32,127 nt of DNA, from contig CALMOP010000269.1 in the NCBI GenBank assembly GCA_937871775.1, positions 1-32,127 of the forward strand, in the 5' to 3' direction. The position numbers and the translations under genes were made by a program. This stretch comes from an uncultured Gemmatimonadota bacterium (lineage in GTDB: Bacteria > Gemmatimonadota > Gemmatimonadetes > Gemmatimonadales > GWC2-71-9). How positions within the stretch are numbered: the first letter of the stretch is position 1; the number at the start of each line of letters is the position of its first letter. Below, one piece after another: positions 15,609 to 22,808 of this stretch. Below the pieces are notes generated by a model. It did not search any database. It was not told the DNA's origin and worked only from the letters and a program-made list of their open reading frames with translations.

Positions 15609-16492
15609 AGGCCCAGCTCCATCGGGGTCGGTGGGTCCCGGCGGTAGTCATAGAAGCCCTGACCCGACTTGCGGCCGAACAGGCCCGCGGTAACCATCCG
15701 CTTGAGCAGCGGCGGTGCCGCGTAGCGGGCCTCCCGGTACTCCTCGACCATGATGTCGCCGATCCGGGCGAGGGTATCGAGTCCGACGAAGTCCGCCAGG
15801 GTCAGCGGCCCCATCGGGTGGCCGGCGCCGAGCCGCATGCCGGTATCGATGTCCGCGATCGAGGCGACCCCCTGCTCCAGCGCCCGGATGGCGTCGAGGA
15901 TATAAGGCACCAGCAGCAGGTTGACGACGAACCCCGAGCGGTCCCGGGCCACGATCGGTTCCTTGCCCAGCTGCCGCACCACGGCGAACGCGGCGTCGAC
16001 CGTCGCCTGGCTGGTCCGCACCGTACGCACCACTTCGACCAGGGGCATCAGGGGAACCGGATTGAAGAAGTGCAGCCCCACGAACCGGTCGGCCCGGTTG
16101 GTGGCGGCGGCCATGGCGATGATGCTCAAACTGGAGGTATTGGAGGCGAAGATGGTGGCCGGCCCGGTGCAGTCGTCCAGGGTTTGCCACACCCGGTTCT
16201 TGAGGGCCAGGTCTTCCGTGATGGCCTCGATCACGAACCCGCAGCCACTCATTCCGGCCAGGTCTCCGGTGAAGCTGAGCCGGCCCAGCGCGGCCGCCTC
16301 ATCCGCCGGGGTCAGCTTCCCCTTCTCCACGAATTTGGCGAGCGACTTCCGGATCCCGGCGGCGCCCCGCTCCAGGGCGGCCGGCAGGGTGTCCTGCACG
16401 ATGGTGCGGAAGCCGGCGACGGCGCACACCTGGGCAATGCCGCTGCCCATGAGGCCCGCACCCACCACCCCGATGGTCGGCTGGTCGGTCAT
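15605..16492 (-). CDS. 3-hydroxyacyl-CoA (3-hydroxybutyryl-CoA) dehydrogenase
   Basis: 295-aa single-domain enzyme of the usual short type (about 280-295 aa). The NAD(P)-binding Rossmann start IGVVGAGLMGSGIAQV lies at about residues 6-21. ASNTSSLSI (about 117-125) and VGLHFFNPVPLMPLVEVV (about 136-153, with the catalytic His) match the family. The C-terminal helical dimer domain contains GLDTLARIGDIM and ends with KSGQGFYDY. It oxidises 3-hydroxyacyl-CoA to 3-oxoacyl-CoA, or runs in reverse in butyrate-type synthesis. The thiolase in the same run supplies the next step. No enoyl-CoA hydratase is visible in the window. The ATG at 16492 overlaps the upstream stop by 4 nt. The frame extends upstream, but only as the shadow of the neighbour. 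Confidence 0.93.
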   Translation of the reverse strand: MTDQPTIGVVGAGLMGSGIAQVCAVAGFRTIVQDTLPAALERGAAGIRKSLAKFVEKGKLTPADEAAALGRLSFTGDLAGMSGCGFVIEAITEDLALKNRVWQTLDDCTGPATIFASNTSSLSIIAMAAATNRADRFVGLHFFNPVPLMPLVEVVRTVRTSQATVDAAFAVVRQLGKEPIVARDRSGFVVNLLLVPYILDAIRALEQGVASIADIDTGMRLGAGHPMGPLTLADFVGLDTLARIGDIMVEEYREARYAAPPLLKRMVTAGLFGRKSGQGFYDYRRDPPTPMELGL

Positions 16493-17316
16493 GGCGACGG
16501 GTTCAACGCCTTTCTCACTTCGTTGAGGACCGTGCCCAGCAGCCCGCCCTCGCCGGGTGGAATGGCGTGGGCGGGCTTGACCGCCCCACGCTCCAGGTGG
16601 TCCAGAGCCCGCTCCAGGCCGAGCAGTGCCCGCGCGCTGACCGGGCGGAAGCTGCGGCCGGTGAGGGCAGCGAGTCCGGCACCGACCGCGAGCGGCAACG
16701 CTGCCACGATCAGGAAGGGCGACATCAGGGCCACCGCTCCTGTCCCCAGCACCCCACTCGCGAGCAGTACCATCGCGCCGCTCAGCGACCTGCCCCGAGC
16801 CTGGTGCAGGTCGGCGGCGAGCGACACATGGCAGTAGCCCGGCTCGAGTGGGGTGAAGATTGCCGTGACGGTCGTGGCGCGTGCCAGCATGCATTGGGTC
16901 CGGCTGGTAAAGGCCCGCTTGAGAGTGGCCTGCAGGCTCTGGTCAGGCTCCCAACTGATGCGTCCCGCCTGTTGCCGCTGCACCGCGAGCAGCTCGTGGT
17001 TGTCCATCCACCGGAGCAATGCCTGCTCCAGCACGTCCGGCTCCCCCCGTACCACCCGGGCTGCCTGGACTCCGGCCTGGCCCAGGCTCCAGTCGATGAG
17101 CCCCGCGGGTGCCGGTAGGCTGGTGCGGCCCTGTTCCTCCAGCAGCGCCTGCCGCAGGTAGCGTTCCGGGATGCCGACCTCCCGTCCGAGAGAGACTACC
17201 TCGTCGGGGGTCAGCGCGTCACCAATGTCCCGTTCGCCGGTCTGCAGTTCGGCGGCGCGCTGGATCACCCGCTCAATGGCGGCCCGGTCGATCCGGGTTG
17301 GCAGCTTCTCAGCCAT
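16489..17316 (-). CDS. Conserved-type membrane-associated protein of unknown function
   Basis: 275-aa protein that I do not recognise by name. Its first 70 residues are charged and helical (IERVIQRAAELQTGERD, LTPDEVVSLGREVGIPERYLRQAL) and look like a small helical regulatory or adaptor domain. A middle soluble part follows, then one or two hydrophobic segments around 180-220 (LSGAMVLLASGVLGTGAVAL and FLIVAALPLAVGAGLAAL). The tail is soluble. It is therefore probably anchored in the inner membrane with cytoplasmic N-terminus. It sits between the thiolase (51 nt away) and the hydroxyacyl-CoA dehydrogenase (4-nt overlap), so it is co-transcribed with acyl-CoA genes, though nothing in the sequence suggests an enzyme of that pathway. 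Confidence 0.72.
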   Translation of the reverse strand: MAEKLPTRIDRAAIERVIQRAAELQTGERDIGDALTPDEVVSLGREVGIPERYLRQALLEEQGRTSLPAPAGLIDWSLGQAGVQAARVVRGEPDVLEQALLRWMDNHELLAVQRQQAGRISWEPDQSLQATLKRAFTSRTQCMLARATTVTAIFTPLEPGYCHVSLAADLHQARGRSLSGAMVLLASGVLGTGAVALMSPFLIVAALPLAVGAGLAALTGRSFRPVSARALLGLERALDHLERGAVKPAHAIPPGEGGLLGTVLNEVRKALNPSP

Positions 17317-17367
17317 CCTTCAGCCCGCATTCTCCCGGGGACCTGGATCGGCCCCCTCGCCCTCTGA

Positions 17368-18576
17368 TCACCCGAGCGCCTCCACGATCACCGCCTCTCC
17401 CTGGCCACCGCCGATACAGGCACTGGCCAACCCACGGCGCTGGCCGCGGGCCCGGAGCGCATGCAGCAGGTGCAGGGTCAGCCGGGCTCCGGTCGCGGCC
17501 AGCGGATGCCCGATCGCAATCGCCCCGCCGTCGGCGTTGGTCCGGGCCCGGTCCAGCCCCAGTTCGCGTTCGACCGCCAGATACTGGGCGGCGAAGGCCT
17601 CGTTGACCTCGATCAGGTCCATCTGGTCCAGCGTGAGCGAGGCACGGGCCAGCGCCTTGCGCGCCGCCGGCGCGGGACCGATGCCCATGAGCCCCGGTTC
17701 GACCCCCGTCACCGCCCATGCCACCAGGCGGCCGATCGGCTTCCATCCCCGGGCCGCCGCGGTCTCGGCGTCCGTCAAGACCAGGGCCGCGGCGCCGTCA
17801 CAGATGCCCGAGGCGTTGCCGGCGGTGACCACGCCATCCTTGCGGAAGTAGGGTGGCAGTTTCCCCAGACCCTCGGCGCTGGTGTCGGGGCGGAGATGTT
17901 CGTCGCTAGCCCAGGGTTCGTCGGCCTTGGTCTTGCGATTCCGGATCGGGACCGGCACCACCTCCTCGCGGAATCGTCCCGCGGCCCAGGCCGCGGCTGC
18001 CCGCTGCTGGCTGGCCAGCGCCACCGCGTCCACTTCGCTCCGTGAGAGCTGGTAGCGTTCGGCCAGCGCCTCGGCGGTTTCCGCCATCGACAGCCCGCAC
18101 TGTGGGTCCCGCAGCGCTTCCCACAGGGCGTCTTCCAGCGGAGGTGGGGGACCGAGCCGCAGCCCCCAGCGGGCTCCCCGGAGAACATGCGGCGCCTGGC
18201 TCATCGATTCCGCGCCGCCCACCAGCACCAATCGCGATTCCCCCAGCAGGATCTGCTGTGCCCCCTGAACGATCGCCTCGAACCCGGAGCCGCACAGCCG
18301 GTTCACGGTGACTGCCGGGGTCTCGACCGCACAGCCGCTCCGCAACGCGACGTGGCGTGCCAGGTAGATCGCATCGGCACTGGTCTGCAGCGCATTGCCG
18401 AAGACCACATGCTCGATCTCCATGGGGGCCACCCCCGAACGCTCCAGCGCCGCCCGTCCGGCGATCACACCCAGATCGGTGGCGGAGTGATCCTTGAGGC
18501 TGCCCCCGAAGGTTCCGAATCCGGTGCGGACTCCGGAGAGAATCACTACATCCCGGCTGTGGCCCTGGGTGGCCAT
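17368..18576 (-). CDS. Acetyl-CoA acetyltransferase (thiolase)
   Basis: 402-aa thiolase of normal length. The acylated cysteine Cys95 is in VNRLCGSGFEAIV. The second set follows the pattern NEAFAAQ, GHPLAATGAR (His357) and CIGGGQGEA (Cys387, the general base). It either condenses two acetyl-CoA to acetoacetyl-CoA or cleaves 3-oxoacyl-CoA in beta-oxidation. Paired with the 3-hydroxyacyl-CoA dehydrogenase downstream it could serve butyrate/poly-hydroxybutyrate synthesis or fatty-acid breakdown. It heads a run of closely spaced minus-strand genes down to 12348. The ATG is preceded by TATAGGGAG, so a weak Shine-Dalgarno and a TATATA box overlap immediately upstream. Chain-length preference cannot be told. 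Confidence 0.93.
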   Translation of the reverse strand: MATQGHSRDVVILSGVRTGFGTFGGSLKDHSATDLGVIAGRAALERSGVAPMEIEHVVFGNALQTSADAIYLARHVALRSGCAVETPAVTVNRLCGSGFEAIVQGAQQILLGESRLVLVGGAESMSQAPHVLRGARWGLRLGPPPPLEDALWEALRDPQCGLSMAETAEALAERYQLSRSEVDAVALASQQRAAAAWAAGRFREEVVPVPIRNRKTKADEPWASDEHLRPDTSAEGLGKLPPYFRKDGVVTAGNASGICDGAAALVLTDAETAAARGWKPIGRLVAWAVTGVEPGLMGIGPAPAARKALARASLTLDQMDLIEVNEAFAAQYLAVERELGLDRARTNADGGAIAIGHPLAATGARLTLHLLHALRARGQRRGLASACIGGGQGEAVIVEALG

Positions 18577-18685
18577 CGTGGACTCCCTATATAAGGAAGG
18601 GACCGCTCAGAACCCGAAATATCGCCCCCCCAGAGGGGCAAGTCGAGCGAGGGCTAAATAATTGGCTGCAACGAGGTTGCATGGG

Positions 18686-18710
18686 AAAAGAGGGGCCCCG
18701 CCAACCGGGG
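18686..18710 (-). terminator. Weak candidate terminator after the zinc-ribbon gene
   Basis: On the minus strand, CCCCG-GTTGG-CGGGG forms a 5-bp stem, followed by CCCC and TCTTTTC. The stem is short and the T-run impure, so this is only a possibility. The 163-nt spacer 18577-18739 also has a TGCAAC/GTTGCA inverted repeat at 18667-18681 and an A/T-rich TAAATAATT. Confidence 0.3.
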
Positions 18711-18739
18711 TGCTCGAGGGCCGGGCTCGCCGGGGGGAC

Positions 18740-19480
18740 TCACGTCTCTTCGACCAGGTGACCGCAGCTGATGCAGTGGCGCCAGCCCAGCTCCAGCTCT
18801 GCCTGGCACTCGGGACATCGGGTATAGGACTGATTCTCACCACAGTGGGGACAGAAGTTCACGGCGCGGCCGGCCGGCAGACGACCGCCGCAGTACCCGC
18901 AACGGACTCCGGAATCGCGGTACAACCGCGGGCCCACCGGATCCGGCTCCGCAGTGATACGCGGCGGTGCCGGTCCGATCGGGGGTAGAGGTGGTGCCGG
19001 CTCGGCGCTGAAGGAGGCACGCCGAGCCGGTTCGGCGCCGGCTGGCCGCAGGTCGGTGGGTGAGCGTGGTTCTGTGAGGGAGCGATCCGGAGGGTCGAAG
19101 TCTTCCTCGGGCGGCGCGTAAGCTTCCTCCGGTCCCGGTCCGAGGGCATGGGCCAGGGGCTCGGTGCCCAGCAGCAGCTCCTCGCCGGCGTAGCCCCTGA
19201 GCAGACCGAGGTCGGGATTGGGAGAGGCCAACTGCTCCCGGAAGATGGCGGCCATCTCCTCCGAGACCATGCGCACCAGGCCGCCTTCTCCCGCGCACAG
19301 CCGGAGCAGCAGCAGATCGTAGTCTTCCGCGGAGTCGATGCCGAGGGACCGGCGATTGGTGCGGTAGGGGATGACCGACTCGATCAAGTCACCGAGCGCG
19401 AGAGGCCGGTGCAACCGGGCCGGATCAATCGCGATCAGGTTGTCCACCAGCCGCCGAAAGAGCCGCTCGAGGTCGGTCAT
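18740..19480 (-). CDS. Double zinc-ribbon protein of unknown function
   Basis: 246-aa protein in three parts. Residues 1-95 are helical and soluble (LERLFRRLVDNLIAIDPARL, ESVIPYRTNRRSLGI). About 105-185 is a low-complexity Pro/Glu/Ala linker. The C-terminus (about 193-246) carries four CxxC pairs (CGYC, CPHC, CPEC, CISC), enough for two zinc ribbons. Such tails bind nucleic acid or proteins and do not define a function. The ATG at 19480 is chosen because the conserved part starts there; a TTG at 19522 is possible. A TTGACA box 17 bases from TACTCT lies upstream and would give an almost leaderless mRNA. It sits 56 nt after the RNase HI-like gene and is not clearly in that operon. Confidence 0.7.
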   Translation of the reverse strand: MTDLERLFRRLVDNLIAIDPARLHRPLALGDLIESVIPYRTNRRSLGIDSAEDYDLLLLRLCAGEGGLVRMVSEEMAAIFREQLASPNPDLGLLRGYAGEELLLGTEPLAHALGPGPEEAYAPPEEDFDPPDRSLTEPRSPTDLRPAGAEPARRASFSAEPAPPLPPIGPAPPRITAEPDPVGPRLYRDSGVRCGYCGGRLPAGRAVNFCPHCGENQSYTRCPECQAELELGWRHCISCGHLVEET

Positions 19481-19489
19481 CGCTGTGGC

Positions 19490-19518
19490 AGAGTAGGCGA
19501 GGGCCCGGAGGGTGTCAA
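19490..19518 (-). promoter_or_regulatory. Candidate promoter of the zinc-ribbon gene
   Basis: Minus strand TTGACA (19513-19518), a perfect -35 box, is 17 bases from TACTCT (19490-19495). The predicted start, near 19483, is only about three bases before the ATG at 19480, which would make the transcript leaderless; no Shine-Dalgarno is seen there. Confidence 0.4.
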
Positions 19519-19536
19519 GCAATCCGGGAGGGCACC

Positions 19537-20169
19537 CTACTCCTGGAGCGCCAGCGGGATCGGTTCCGCCGCCGCCACCCGGGCGGCCAGCCGCTGGAAG
19601 GCCTGGTCGGGATCATAGCCGGCAAACTGGCCCCGGGCGCGGCGCTGCTCCAGCCACGGGCCGAATCCGGACTCCACCGCACCCTGGGATGTGACCTGAT
19701 CGGTCGCGGCCCGTACCGCGAGGTCGTTGGCGTACTCGTTCTTGGGGTGGCCCCGGTGGCCGCGAACCCAGGCCCACTGGACCTCATGGCGGTGGGCCGA
19801 GTCTACCAGCACCCGCCACAGCTCGAGGTTCTCGATTTCCCCGCCCTTCCGCTTCCACCCCCGGGCGACCCATCCGGGGACCCATTCCCGCATGCCCTTC
19901 ACGAGGTACTCGGAATCGGACACCAGCAGCGCGCGCAATCGCTGGCCCTTGCCCGCGAGCAGCTGCAGCGCGGCGATGGCCCCGGCCAGGGCCATGCGGT
20001 TGTTGGTGGTATCGGGGGCATGAATGAAGAAGTCCCGACGCTGAAGCCGCCCGCCGGCCTGCACCTCGATCAGGCCGCCGGCGCCACCAGGGGTCGGGCG
20101 GTCCCGGCCGTTGCCGAGACAGCTCTCGTCAAGATGCAAAACGGCGATGGGAACCGGTAACGCGGGCAC
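19537..20169 (-). CDS. RNase HI-like protein with two substituted catalytic positions
   Basis: 210-aa protein with the full RNase HI fold pattern: LHLDESCLGN (11-20), TTNNRMALAG (54-63), LVSDSEYLVKGMREW (82-96), GWKRKGGEIENLELW and WVRGHRGHPKNEYAND (134-149), plus about 50 extra C-terminal residues. Aligned to E. coli RNase HI, Asp10 (Asp14), Asp70 (Asp85) and His124 (His138) are kept. Glu48 is Ala60 (codon GCC in NNRMALAG), and Asp134 is Asn148 with Asp149 next to it. Loss of Glu48 normally abolishes RNA cleavage in the model enzyme, so this may be a binding protein or a variant active site. It starts with GTG and overlaps the end of the stress-protein gene by 41 nt, so it is probably co-transcribed with it. 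Confidence 0.85.
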   Translation of the reverse strand: MPALPVPIAVLHLDESCLGNGRDRPTPGGAGGLIEVQAGGRLQRRDFFIHAPDTTNNRMALAGAIAALQLLAGKGQRLRALLVSDSEYLVKGMREWVPGWVARGWKRKGGEIENLELWRVLVDSAHRHEVQWAWVRGHRGHPKNEYANDLAVRAATDQVTSQGAVESGFGPWLEQRRARGQFAGYDPDQAFQRLAARVAAAEPIPLALQE

Positions 20170-21013
20170 CAGGGGGGGCGGCTTGCATGTGGACCAGCAC
20201 GGGAATCTCGGTCGCCCTCAGGATGCTTTCGGTATGGGACGGTACCTCCCACCCGGAGCCTTCGTTGTGGGCCCCGGCGAAGAGGGCGTTGATGCGGAGC
20301 CGGCTCACCGTTTCGGCCACCACGCTTTCCAGATCGCCCGAGGCCAGGTGCATCTCGAAATCCAGTGGGGTGAGCGACAGGGCCCCCGAGGCGCGGGCCA
20401 TGGTGCGGCGGCCGGCTTCCTGGTCGTCGGCGACGTGCAGCACGTCGAGATGGGCCCCGGTAATCCCGGCGAACCGCGAGGCGAACGCCAGGGCGCCCTC
20501 GCTGGCGGACCCCCCACCGTAAGCCACCAGTACCCGGTCCATCTCGGTGGGGGCGGACCCACACACCAGCACCGGACGGGGACAGCGGCGGATCAGGTCG
20601 CGGGTGTCGGGCCCCAGCGGGTCATCGCCGGCCCGGGCCCGCGTGCCGCGGAGACCGATCCGGCCCACCAGAATCACGCCAACCTCCTGGGCCAGCTCCC
20701 GGAGCACGTCACCGACGTGACCCTCGCGCATGACGGTCTCCACCTCGAGTCCGACCCGGCGCACCGCCCCCGCCGCGTCCCGCAGCATGGCCTGCGCCGC
20801 TTCTTCATGCTCCCGGCGAGAGGTGGGCGCACTGCCGGGAGTCCACTCCATCCAGGGCGCCCCCAGCGACATCTCCGCGGTTCGGCCCGGCGGCGGCGAA
20901 ACGTGCGCCATGACCACCCGGGAGCGGAAGCGCTGCCCGATCAGGATCGCCTGCGCCAGCGCGACTTGGGCCTGGGTCGACCCGTCGAGGCCCACCAGCA
21001 GGGAGGTCCACAT
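20129..21013 (-). CDS. Universal stress protein, tandem Usp domains
   Basis: 294-aa cytoplasmic protein made of two UspA domains (about 1-152 and 158-278). The first begins SLLVGLDGSTQAQVAL and has the late GRIGLRG segment related to the G-x2-G-x9-G(S/T) ATP loop. The second begins RVLVAYGGGSASEGAL and ends IPVLVHM, with GAHNEGSGW in place of a normal loop. Tandem Usp proteins bind ATP or other ligands and respond to starvation or redox stress. The ATG at 21013 follows a 45-nt gap after the 70-aa gene. Its 3' end overlaps the RNase HI-like gene. Target and trigger are unknown. Confidence 0.88.
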   Translation of the reverse strand: MWTSLLVGLDGSTQAQVALAQAILIGQRFRSRVVMAHVSPPPGRTAEMSLGAPWMEWTPGSAPTSRREHEEAAQAMLRDAAGAVRRVGLEVETVMREGHVGDVLRELAQEVGVILVGRIGLRGTRARAGDDPLGPDTRDLIRRCPRPVLVCGSAPTEMDRVLVAYGGGSASEGALAFASRFAGITGAHLDVLHVADDQEAGRRTMARASGALSLTPLDFEMHLASGDLESVVAETVSRLRINALFAGAHNEGSGWEVPSHTESILRATEIPVLVHMQAAPPGARVTGSHRRFAS

Positions 21014-21058
21014 GGGTTGAGGGTGGGGCTTGTGACAAGGCGTGTCAAGGGGAAAACG

Positions 21059-21271
21059 TCACAGCACCTGAAAGGCGTCCAGCTCCTCCAGGGCGAACAC
21101 CAGCTCCTCGCCGGTCATGGGCAGCCGGCCGACAAACGCCTCACGGGCGGCCCGGGTAACCAATGCCACCGCCACCACGATGTGCTCGTTGCCGCGACGT
21201 CGGACCGCGACCCGGCGCCCATCGCGGATAGCGCGCTCCAGCTGGTCCAGCCGCTCCGGCGACCACCGCAT
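21059..21271 (-). CDS. Small conserved-type protein adjacent to selD
   Basis: 70-aa basic-then-acidic protein: an N-terminal helix (SPERLDQLERAIRDGRRVAV), a short beta pair (RRGNEHIVVAVALV), and an acidic tail (MTGEELVFALEELDAFQVL). Its ATG directly abuts the TAG of selD, with no gap, so it is read from the same mRNA. Codon bias matches its neighbours. I do not recognise the family. The position suggests, but does not show, a link with selenium metabolism; small proteins like this can equally be generic. It is shorter than any usual enzyme domain. Confidence 0.65.
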   Translation of the reverse strand: MRWSPERLDQLERAIRDGRRVAVRRRGNEHIVVAVALVTRAAREAFVGRLPMTGEELVFALEELDAFQVL

Positions 21272-22342
21272 CTAGGCGCTCCGTTCGACCCGGATCCGGC
21301 CGGGTTCCGCGGTCACCTCGCCGATCCGGGCCCGGGCCGGCGTTGCCTCCCGGGCCAGCGCCGTCAACAGCGCTGCTTCCTGCGCCGGTGGAACGGCTAG
21401 CAGCAGGCCGCCGGAGGTCTGGGCATCCACCAGCAGCAACCGGTCCAGCGGGTCGACCTCCGGAGCCCAGGTCACATCGCCCCCCAGGTCTGCGAGATTG
21501 CGTTCGGTCCCGCCCGGGACCGCTCCGGCGCGGGCCAGCTCTCTGACGCCCGGGAAGATGGGCACCTGATCCGCCCCGATACGCGCGCCCACGCCACTGC
21601 CCTGGACCAGGTTCCGCAGGTGACCCAGCAAGCCGTATCCGGTGACATCGGTGGCAGCGCGCACCCCGTGGGCCAGGGCGGCACGCATGGCCCCGAGGTT
21701 CAGGGTCAGCATCGACTGAATCGCCTCGACCAGACGGTCCTCCACGACCAGGCCGCGCTTCAGCGCGGTGGTGAGGATGCCGGTACCCAGCGGCTTGGTG
21801 AGGATCAGCGCGTCGCCGGGCCGGGCTCCCCGGTTGGTCAGCAGCCGGTCGGGATGGGCCTCTCCGATGGCGACCATGCCAAGATGCGGCTCGAGGGCAT
21901 CCACCGAGTGTCCCCCGACGACCGGGCACCCCGCCTGTGCCGCGACCTCGCCTAGGCCCGCGAGCGCCTCACCGAGCAGTTCCATGGGGACCCCGGTCCG
22001 GGGCCAACCGACCAGACTCAGCCCAAATCGGGGGGTGGCCCCCATCGCATACAGGTCGCTCAGCGCGTTGGCGGCGGCGATCCGGCCCCAGGTTGCGGCA
22101 TCATCCACCACCGGGGTGAAGAAATCCACCGTGGCCACCAGAGCACGCTCCGCGTCCAGGCGGTAGACGGCGGCGTCGTCCCGGGTGGCCTGGTCCACGA
22201 GGATCCGGGGATCCTCGGCACGGGGCAGATGGCGCAGCACCTGCGCCAACTCGGCGATGCCGAGCTTGCAGGCTCAACCGGCACCGTGTGACAGGGTCGA
22301 AAGCCGGATCCGGGGACGCTGATCGCCGGGCTGATCGGGCAT
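21272..22342 (-). CDS. selD: Selenide, water dikinase (selenophosphate synthetase), selenocysteine-containing
   Basis: 356-aa enzyme that makes selenophosphate from selenide and ATP, the selenium donor for Sec-tRNA. The frame runs from ATG 22342 through an in-frame TGA (22274-22276) to TAG at 21272. The N-terminus reads IRLSTLSHGAG-TGA-ACKLGIAELAQVL, placing the TGA at residue 23, the Cys17 position of E. coli SelD, with Lys26 at the Lys20 position. The Shine-Dalgarno GGAGG (22347-22351) lies four bases before this ATG. Other family marks are VDFFTPVVDD, AANALSDLYAMG, GGHSVDALEPHLG and TDVTGYGLLGHL. Without recoding, only a TTG start at 22249 would give a protein, and it would lack the glycine loop and catalytic residue. 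A hairpin follows the TGA. The gene abuts a 70-aa gene at its 3' end. Confidence 0.93.
22240..22276 (-). promoter_or_regulatory. Candidate bacterial SECIS element in selD
   Basis: Immediately after the TGA (22274-22276) the mRNA can fold: outer stem CCUGC/GCAGG, small internal loop, wobble G-U and A-U pairs, then a 6-bp stem CUCGGC/GCCGAG closed by an AUC loop. SelB needs such a hairpin to insert Sec. The loop is tighter than classical examples and lacks a clear leading G, so loop details are uncertain. Confidence 0.55.
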
Positions 22343-22346
22343 GGAG

Positions 22347-22351
22347 CCTCC
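22347..22351 (-). promoter_or_regulatory. Ribosome binding site of selD
   Basis: GGAGG on the minus strand, four bases before the ATG at 22342. It supports the long, recoded reading of selD rather than a start downstream of the TGA. Confidence 0.75.
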
Positions 22352-22451
22352 GGACTGTGTGGATTGAAGGGGGCGGCGAGCGCAACCGGCCTGACGACGC
22401 ACCGAACGAGTCGATCAGCGCAGGCCTGGCCGCTGGAGCGGCCTTACGCGG

Positions 22452-22805
22452 TCAGGACATGACCTGGCCGAGCAGCGGGCCGGCCAGCACCAGTCGCAGC
22501 ACCTCCGGGGCGACCTCGCGCCAGTCGACGGTTCCCTGGTGCCGCAGCCGCCACGGCAGTTCCATCAGGCCGCCCAGGAGCAGGAACAGCAGCGCGGAGC
22601 CACCCGAGCCAAGGCTCCCGAACCACAGGGCGCCCAGCAGGGTCAGCAGCACGCTCTCCGAAACCAGGCTTCGCCAGCCCTCCCGGAGCGGCGCCGACCA
22701 GGGTCCCGCGCCGGCCCCACGCCTCACGCGGTATGCCACCGCCCGCCAGGCGGTGGAGTATCCCAGCAGCAGCAGAAACCCCAGCAGCACCGGGGTGAGG
22801 GCCAT
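22452..22805 (-). CDS. Small integral membrane protein
   Basis: 117-aa hydrophobic protein with about three membrane segments: residues 3-21 (LTPVLLGFLLLLGYSTAWR), about 50-68 (ESVLLTLLGALWFGSLGSG) and 69-85 (GSALLFLLLGGLMELPW), and a weaker one at the end (VLRLVLAGPLLGQVM). Basic loops (YRVRRGAG, PWRLRHQG) mark the cytoplasmic side. No family recognised. The ATG is 3 nt past the stop of the amidohydrolase lipoprotein, so the two are co-transcribed. selD begins 110 nt later. A perfect GGCCGCT/AGCGGCC hairpin (22428-22443) lies in that spacer but has no T-run. Confidence 0.65.
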   Translation of the reverse strand: MALTPVLLGFLLLLGYSTAWRAVAYRVRRGAGAGPWSAPLREGWRSLVSESVLLTLLGALWFGSLGSGGSALLFLLLGGLMELPWRLRHQGTVDWREVAPEVLRLVLAGPLLGQVMS

Positions 22806-22808
22806 GGG

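Noticed and set aside
22428-22443. GGCCGCT/AGCGGCC hairpin as an intrinsic terminator
   Set aside because: No T-run on either strand follows it.
22343-22451. A possible tRNA-Sec gene near selD
   Set aside because: No acceptor pairing, T-loop or CCA end could be found in the spacer.
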